Below are positions 60,359-64,000 of a stretch of DNA of 64,000 bases, in pieces. Source of the stretch: Candidatus Bathyarchaeota archaeon B24 (lineage in GTDB: Archaea > Thermoproteota > CALKCG01 > B24); assembly GCA_001593865.1 (NCBI GenBank), contig LUCB01000005.1:1-64000 (forward strand), written 5' to 3'. Below the pieces are notes generated by a model. The model searched no databases. It worked only from the letters and a program-made list of their open reading frames with translations, and had not been told where the DNA came from. Made by a program: the position numbers and the translations under genes. Every line of letters starts with the position of its first letter. Within the stretch, counting starts at the first letter, position 1.

Positions 60359-62326
60359 CTAACCATCCTCCAAAACTCCACCGCTCCCAGGTATAACCCT
60401 ATAAACTTCATCAATAGGTAGCACTACTCTTCTTAAAACCTTTTTCGAAACCATGCGTTCAAGCCTCTTCTTAACCTTCTCGGCTAACCTTCGCTTATCC
60501 ACGTTACCAGGTCTTAAGATGACATATGCGTCAAGCCACCCCTTAACAGCGTCCTCGGAACCGACGAGAATCCTAACCCCGTCCCCTTCGACCCTGACGC
60601 CTAGACACAGCCTCAGTGGAACGTTGTGCAAATAGTTCTTACGTCCTCTAACCATGAAGCTTCCACGAGCTAGGTACTCGCCGGAGGGTGCTTTCTTCGA
60701 AACCTGCTCGGGTTTAACGTAGAAGACGTCTAAGCTAGCTAATCCATCACTCCAAGCCCTACTGTAGCATGCCGTGAAAACCGCGGCCTCTTTCAAAGCC
60801 TCGGCCGTGGCTTCACGCGTTCCTGTCTTAAGAAGGACGAACGGGGAGCCCCTATAGTCGGCGTGAAACACCAAGTCCCTAGGCTCCATATACCTGTTTA
60901 TGAGTAGCTCGTTCGTGGACGCGTCTTTTCCACCCACGATTAGAAACCCCTCTCTCGTGAACGTGTATCTAAACCTCTCGTACCATGCTCCGACCCTCTT
61001 AGGCCGTAAAACCTCCTCTTCGGCTTTAAGCCGCTCGACGCGTTTCTCAACCTCCTTCATGGCCTCTCTTACACGTTTAGCTTTCTCCTCCGCCTCCTTA
61101 GCTAGCCTATAATAGCTCGAAGCGTTTTCGGCCGGGCTTAGCCTCGTATCGAGTTTAAACCTAACCCCCCATCCCTCCACGTGTATGACCTTACCACCCA
61201 TATCGGTTCCAAGAAGCTTAAACCCCTCCCTCTGAAACTCGTCTTTGAGCTTTTCCTCCGCCGCCTCGACCCCTAGGTCTTCCACCATCTCCTTGAACGC
61301 CGGTAGAAGCCTATGAAGGACGTGAAGCTTAGTCATCAAGAGCTCACCGACTCTTCTAAACGTCTCAGCCTGTTTGGTGAGCTTCGAGAGGCTCTCCCTC
61401 TGCTGAGTTAAAATCCTACTAACTCGCTCGGCCTCGGCTTTAAGCCTCCGCTCCTCCTCTAGGGCTTTCTCGTAAAGCTCAAGCTCGGTAAAATACGTAT
61501 CAACGGTCTCCCCGAAGCTTTTGTAGAAGCTGGCCTTAAACCCCTTATACATGGTAAGCGGTACCGGTGAAAAATCCACCAATACACCTTCATCATCTCT
61601 GTAAACCACCGGCTTCAGGGGCTTCTCGAAAACCTCTCTGAGAAACGACTTCAAGTTTTCATAGACCTTCTCCAAAGCATCCTCACCGTCGAATTTGCTT
61701 GGACGTATCGATGGATCCACCCCGGCTCTCAGAAGAACCTCTTCGGCGTACGGCGGAGGTAAGCCCGTGGCCCTCGATAAAGCCCTTTGAAGGTTTCTTG
61801 AACCTATGCCCTTTACTGCACTGAGGTCGTTTAGGGTCACCTCTCTAGGGTCTTTCAACACCGGTGGATACTCGTAAACGGTTTTGGGCTGAACGGTTCT
61901 ATCCTTCGACACGATCCTACGCATCACAGCCCTCACCACGTTGTTCTTATCCGTCAAGATCACGTTTCCAGCTCCGAAAAGCTCGAGGATGAGCTTACTC
62001 TCTCCACGCCCACCTAGGAGATGGATCACCACGATCCTCTCCAACCCCCGTTGCTCGATTCTAGTGATTTTTAAACCAGATACGTGCTTGCGAAGTAGCA
62101 TCGCGAAGGAACGTGGCTTCAGAGGTTTAACCTTCTCGAAACCTGTTAGGTATAATGCCCTCCCAGGTTTAACCACCAGCTCCCTGGATACGCCTGAACG
62201 TTTAAGCTTGAACACGAGCTCATCGTCAAGCATGTAGACGTTATCTACATACGCGTCTTCGACTATATCCCTACTCTCCGCTAGCAGAACCGCTATGTCC
62301 ACTCCGTTCATACGGTCTCTAGGCAT
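60359..62326 (-). CDS. rqcH: NFACT-family protein (archaeal RqcH/Tae2 homologue)
   Basis: A 655-residue protein with the NFACT layout: an N-terminal NFACT-N domain (about 1-180), a helix-hairpin-helix-like segment (GIGSRNLQRALSRATGLPPPYAEE), a long charged coiled coil (about 290-440; EEERRLKAEAERVSRIL), and a C-terminal NFACT-R domain starting YERFRYTFTREGFLIVGGKDASTNELL. Homologues bind the 50S subunit with peptidyl-tRNA and add alanine or threonine tails for stalled-chain quality control. It abuts the CBS gene and is divergent from a small membrane-protein gene. Confidence 0.9.
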   Translation of the reverse strand: MPRDRMNGVDIAVLLAESRDIVEDAYVDNVYMLDDELVFKLKRSGVSRELVVKPGRALYLTGFEKVKPLKPRSFAMLLRKHVSGLKITRIEQRGLERIVVIHLLGGRGESKLILELFGAGNVILTDKNNVVRAVMRRIVSKDRTVQPKTVYEYPPVLKDPREVTLNDLSAVKGIGSRNLQRALSRATGLPPPYAEEVLLRAGVDPSIRPSKFDGEDALEKVYENLKSFLREVFEKPLKPVVYRDDEGVLVDFSPVPLTMYKGFKASFYKSFGETVDTYFTELELYEKALEEERRLKAEAERVSRILTQQRESLSKLTKQAETFRRVGELLMTKLHVLHRLLPAFKEMVEDLGVEAAEEKLKDEFQREGFKLLGTDMGGKVIHVEGWGVRFKLDTRLSPAENASSYYRLAKEAEEKAKRVREAMKEVEKRVERLKAEEEVLRPKRVGAWYERFRYTFTREGFLIVGGKDASTNELLINRYMEPRDLVFHADYRGSPFVLLKTGTREATAEALKEAAVFTACYSRAWSDGLASLDVFYVKPEQVSKKAPSGEYLARGSFMVRGRKNYLHNVPLRLCLGVRVEGDGVRILVGSEDAVKGWLDAYVILRPGNVDKRRLAEKVKKRLERMVSKKVLRRVVLPIDEVYRVIPGSGGVLEDG

Positions 62327-62390
62327 CTCTGTTGATGGGAGAGGGAAAGCAATGCTTAAAGGTTTCTACCTGGTTAAAGTCTCCTAGCCG

Positions 62391-62639
62391 ATGAAGCTCA
62401 AGACGATCTACTGGATACGCTTCGGACTTGCATTAGCCGTGGCGTTGTTATCTGGTTTTCTGAGGATATGGGGCTTACCTGGGGTTTCGCTAGCCATACT
62501 AGTCTACGTGCTGAGCCATGGAGTTTTCAGAACCCTAGCCGAGGATGTGGAGCGTAAAAAGGTCTTGCTCGAAGGTATAGGCACGTATTTCCTAGTGTGG
62601 CTTACCGTGTGGACGATCCTCTACAACTTTCTAAGATAG
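62391..62639 (+). CDS. Small membrane protein
   Basis: An 82-residue protein with about three hydrophobic segments (FGLALAVALLSGFL, GVSLAILVYVLSHGVF and [17 protein letters not shown]) and a charged loop between the last two (EDVERKKVLLEG). I recognise no family. The ATG at 62391 fits. Its last codons overlap the convergent gene at 62631 by nine bases. Similar small membrane proteins often lie near NFACT or RadA genes in related archaea, but no function is established. Confidence 0.65.
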   Translation: MKLKTIYWIRFGLALAVALLSGFLRIWGLPGVSLAILVYVLSHGVFRTLAEDVERKKVLLEGIGTYFLVWLTVWTILYNFLR

Positions 62640-62999
62640 CTTCTCTCTATCTGCGTTCAGATGTTCCAAAACCGTGTTTAAGAGGTCTAGCCAGCATCTA
62701 AAATACCCCTTCTCGTAATCGTCTAGAAAAGGCTGGTCAAGCTTCAGAACCTCTTTAAACCTAACCTCGTATTTCTTGACGAACCTCTCCTCGAGGAGGC
62801 TTCTATACGCGTAGGGTTTATCTCCTCCCCTCATCGATAGGAGCACACCGTTCATGGCGTTCAGGTAGCCGAGCTCCCACTCAGAGAGCTCAGACTGGCT
62901 CAGCTCCTTGATTATCGGCTCGGCTTTGCTATACTCACCCCTAACCACGTGGTCGAAAAACCTCTTCACAAGCTCGTCGTCTAGGGGCAAGGTAATCAC
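62631..62999 (-). CDS. Conserved helical protein downstream of radA
   Basis: A 122-residue mostly helical protein ([38 protein letters not shown]) resembling a short TPR-like arrangement. I recognise no specific family. Its start ATGA overlaps the radA stop by four bases (62996-62999), so it is translationally coupled to RadA and may act in DNA repair or in its control (inference). It converges with the small membrane-protein gene and overlaps it by nine bases. Confidence 0.7.
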   Translation of the reverse strand: MITLPLDDELVKRFFDHVVRGEYSKAEPIIKELSQSELSEWELGYLNAMNGVLLSMRGGDKPYAYRSLLEERFVKKYEVRFKEVLKLDQPFLDDYEKGYFRCWLDLLNTVLEHLNADREKLS

Positions 63000-63997
63000 T
63001 TCCTCCTAGGTGGCTCCTCGACATCTTCGACACCGTTCTCCGTGATCTTGAATATCGCTTCTCCCTCTGGAAGATACGGGCTCGATACGAGCCTCGCGAT
63101 CCTAACGTTCCCCTTAGCGGCCTTCTTGAGGTATATTCTCGTGTGGCTTGTATGGGCCACTATATGCCCTCCGACGGCTTGAACAGAGTCTCCGAAGAAA
63201 ACATCTGGTCTCGACATGACTTGGTTAGTGACGACCGCTACGAGGTTGAAGACCCTCGCCAACCTGAAGAGCCGGTGCAGATGCTTGTTAAGCTTCTGCT
63301 GTCTCTCAGCCAGCATCTCCCTCCCTAGGTATTCGCTTCTGAAGTGTGCCGTAAGGGAGTCGACGACTATGAGCTTGACATCGTTCTCCTTGATTATCCT
63401 GTCGCACCGCTCCAGTAGAAGCATCTGGTGGTCTGAGTTGAATGCCTCAGCGTATATTATCCGTTTAACCACCTGTTCAGGGTCTAAACCTCTGAACTTA
63501 GCCATCTGGACGATCCTCTCGGGGCTGAACGTATGCTCCGTGTCTATGTATAAGGCCGCGCCCTCTAGCCCCCCTCTCTCATAAGGGAGCTGGACGTTTA
63601 CGCATAGCTGGTGGCACAGCTGGCTTTTACCGCTACCGTAGGCGCCGAAGAACTCGGTGATCGTCTGGGTGTCCAACCCTCCTCCCAGAAGCTCGTCGAG
63701 GGCTTGGCTACCGGTCGTGAGCTTCTTGACGTTAAGCCTCTCCTTGAGAAGCTCATCCGCTGTGACGAACTGCACAGATATCGAGTCCCTAGCGATCGAT
63801 ATTATCTTAGCCGCCTGCTTCTCACCTAACCCGGCGAGGGTAAGCTCTTTAACCGTGGCCGTGGCCAGAGACTCGACCGTGTGATAGCCGAGCTCCCTGA
63901 GCTTAGAAGCCGTAGCCGGACCTATACCTGGTATATCCTCGATACTCTCGAAGCGTCTCTTAGGGCCTTTAGACAACTCAACCGTCATCTTTCCCAT
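62996..63997 (-). CDS. radA: DNA repair and recombination protein RadA
   Basis: The archaeal Rad51/RecA homologue, 333 residues, forms filaments on single-stranded DNA and catalyses strand exchange. An N-terminal helix-hairpin-helix domain ([23 protein letters not shown]) precedes the ATPase core with Walker [11 protein letters not shown], Walker [12 protein letters not shown], and the L2-like region [27 protein letters not shown]. The full gene is in the window: ATG 63997 is three bases from the right edge, so its promoter is not seen. The downstream gene overlaps it by four bases. Confidence 0.96.
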   Translation of the reverse strand: MGKMTVELSKGPKRRFESIEDIPGIGPATASKLRELGYHTVESLATATVKELTLAGLGEKQAAKIISIARDSISVQFVTADELLKERLNVKKLTTGSQALDELLGGGLDTQTITEFFGAYGSGKSQLCHQLCVNVQLPYERGGLEGAALYIDTEHTFSPERIVQMAKFRGLDPEQVVKRIIYAEAFNSDHQMLLLERCDRIIKENDVKLIVVDSLTAHFRSEYLGREMLAERQQKLNKHLHRLFRLARVFNLVAVVTNQVMSRPDVFFGDSVQAVGGHIVAHTSHTRIYLKKAAKGNVRIARLVSSPYLPEGEAIFKITENGVEDVEEPPRRK

Positions 63998-64000
63998 GAG

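Overview
This window is a gene-dense archaeal chromosome segment. Archaeal markers are RadA, aEF-1beta, methenyl-H4MPT cyclohydrolase (Mch), archaeal-type TruD, ThiI and triosephosphate isomerase, an NFACT/RqcH homologue, and two tRNA-Leu genes with introns at the canonical 37/38 site. TATA boxes, GGAGGTG-type ribosome sites and a Cren7-like chromatin protein point to the TACK group. Mch together with a CooC-like nickel ATPase, a secreted papain-like protease and many ABC systems resembles Candidatus Bathyarchaeia. That placement is an inference from gene content; no rRNA gene is present to test it.

Layout. 1-3.7 kb: a SipW-type secreted protein (cut by the edge), a DUF5305 membrane protein and four small or large helix-turn-helix regulators. 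3.86-8.65 kb: an intron-containing tRNA-Leu(GAG) followed by an AT-richer accessory stretch with a cation-diffusion-facilitator protein carrying extra DNA-binding-like ends, a membrane-anchored papain-like protease with PKD domains, and a divergent two-repeat membrane-anchored protein. 8.86-11.5 kb: a hypothetical gene containing a tRNA-Val 3'-half-like stretch, a phosphodiesterase and tRNA-Val(GAC). 11.6-14.7 kb: housekeeping genes (PRPP synthetase, Zn-ribbon protein plus aEF-1beta, MoaD-like, Maf) and a small structured intergenic region. 14.8-19.5 kb: an ABC-2 exporter, an EamA transporter, and an Lrp regulator divergent from glutamine synthetase. 19.7-29 kb: tRNA-Leu(CAA), a peptide-modifying-type radical SAM enzyme, catabolic enzymes, a sulfatase-like hydrolase, a PH-like-domain/ABC exporter with a DUF1854 partner, and a URO-D-like protein. 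29-34.3 kb: a MacB-type ABC operon with a 1073-residue extracellular repeat protein. 34.3-41.4 kb: an oxidoreductase, DUF3467, an APH-like kinase, TruD, MoaA, an AIR-synthase-like protein and ThiI. 41.5-42.1 kb: a VapBC-type toxin-antitoxin pair. 42.2-50.9 kb: HAD, adenine deaminase, Mch, alcohol dehydrogenase-like protein, a second ABC-2 exporter with a palindromic operator candidate, CooC and isoaspartyl peptidase. 51-64 kb: a TIM-barrel protein, a SpoIIM-like membrane protein, an ACT regulator, TpiA, PyrG, a Cren7-like protein, glycosyltransferase, AMMECR1, dihydroorotase, Mut7-C, CBS, NFACT, a small membrane protein, a RadA-linked protein and RadA.

Taken together the window suggests an anaerobic archaeon using tetrahydromethanopterin C1 carriers and probably CO dehydrogenase, making molybdopterin or tungstopterin (MoaA, MoaD-like), pyrimidines and thiolated tRNA, and investing heavily in export and cell-surface proteins. 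Genes are tightly packed. Same-strand neighbours often overlap, and three convergent pairs share their stop codons in a 4-base overlap. Apart from the 298 bases at 84-381 no gene-free stretch approaches 300 bases. Family assignments come from motif recognition without database searches.
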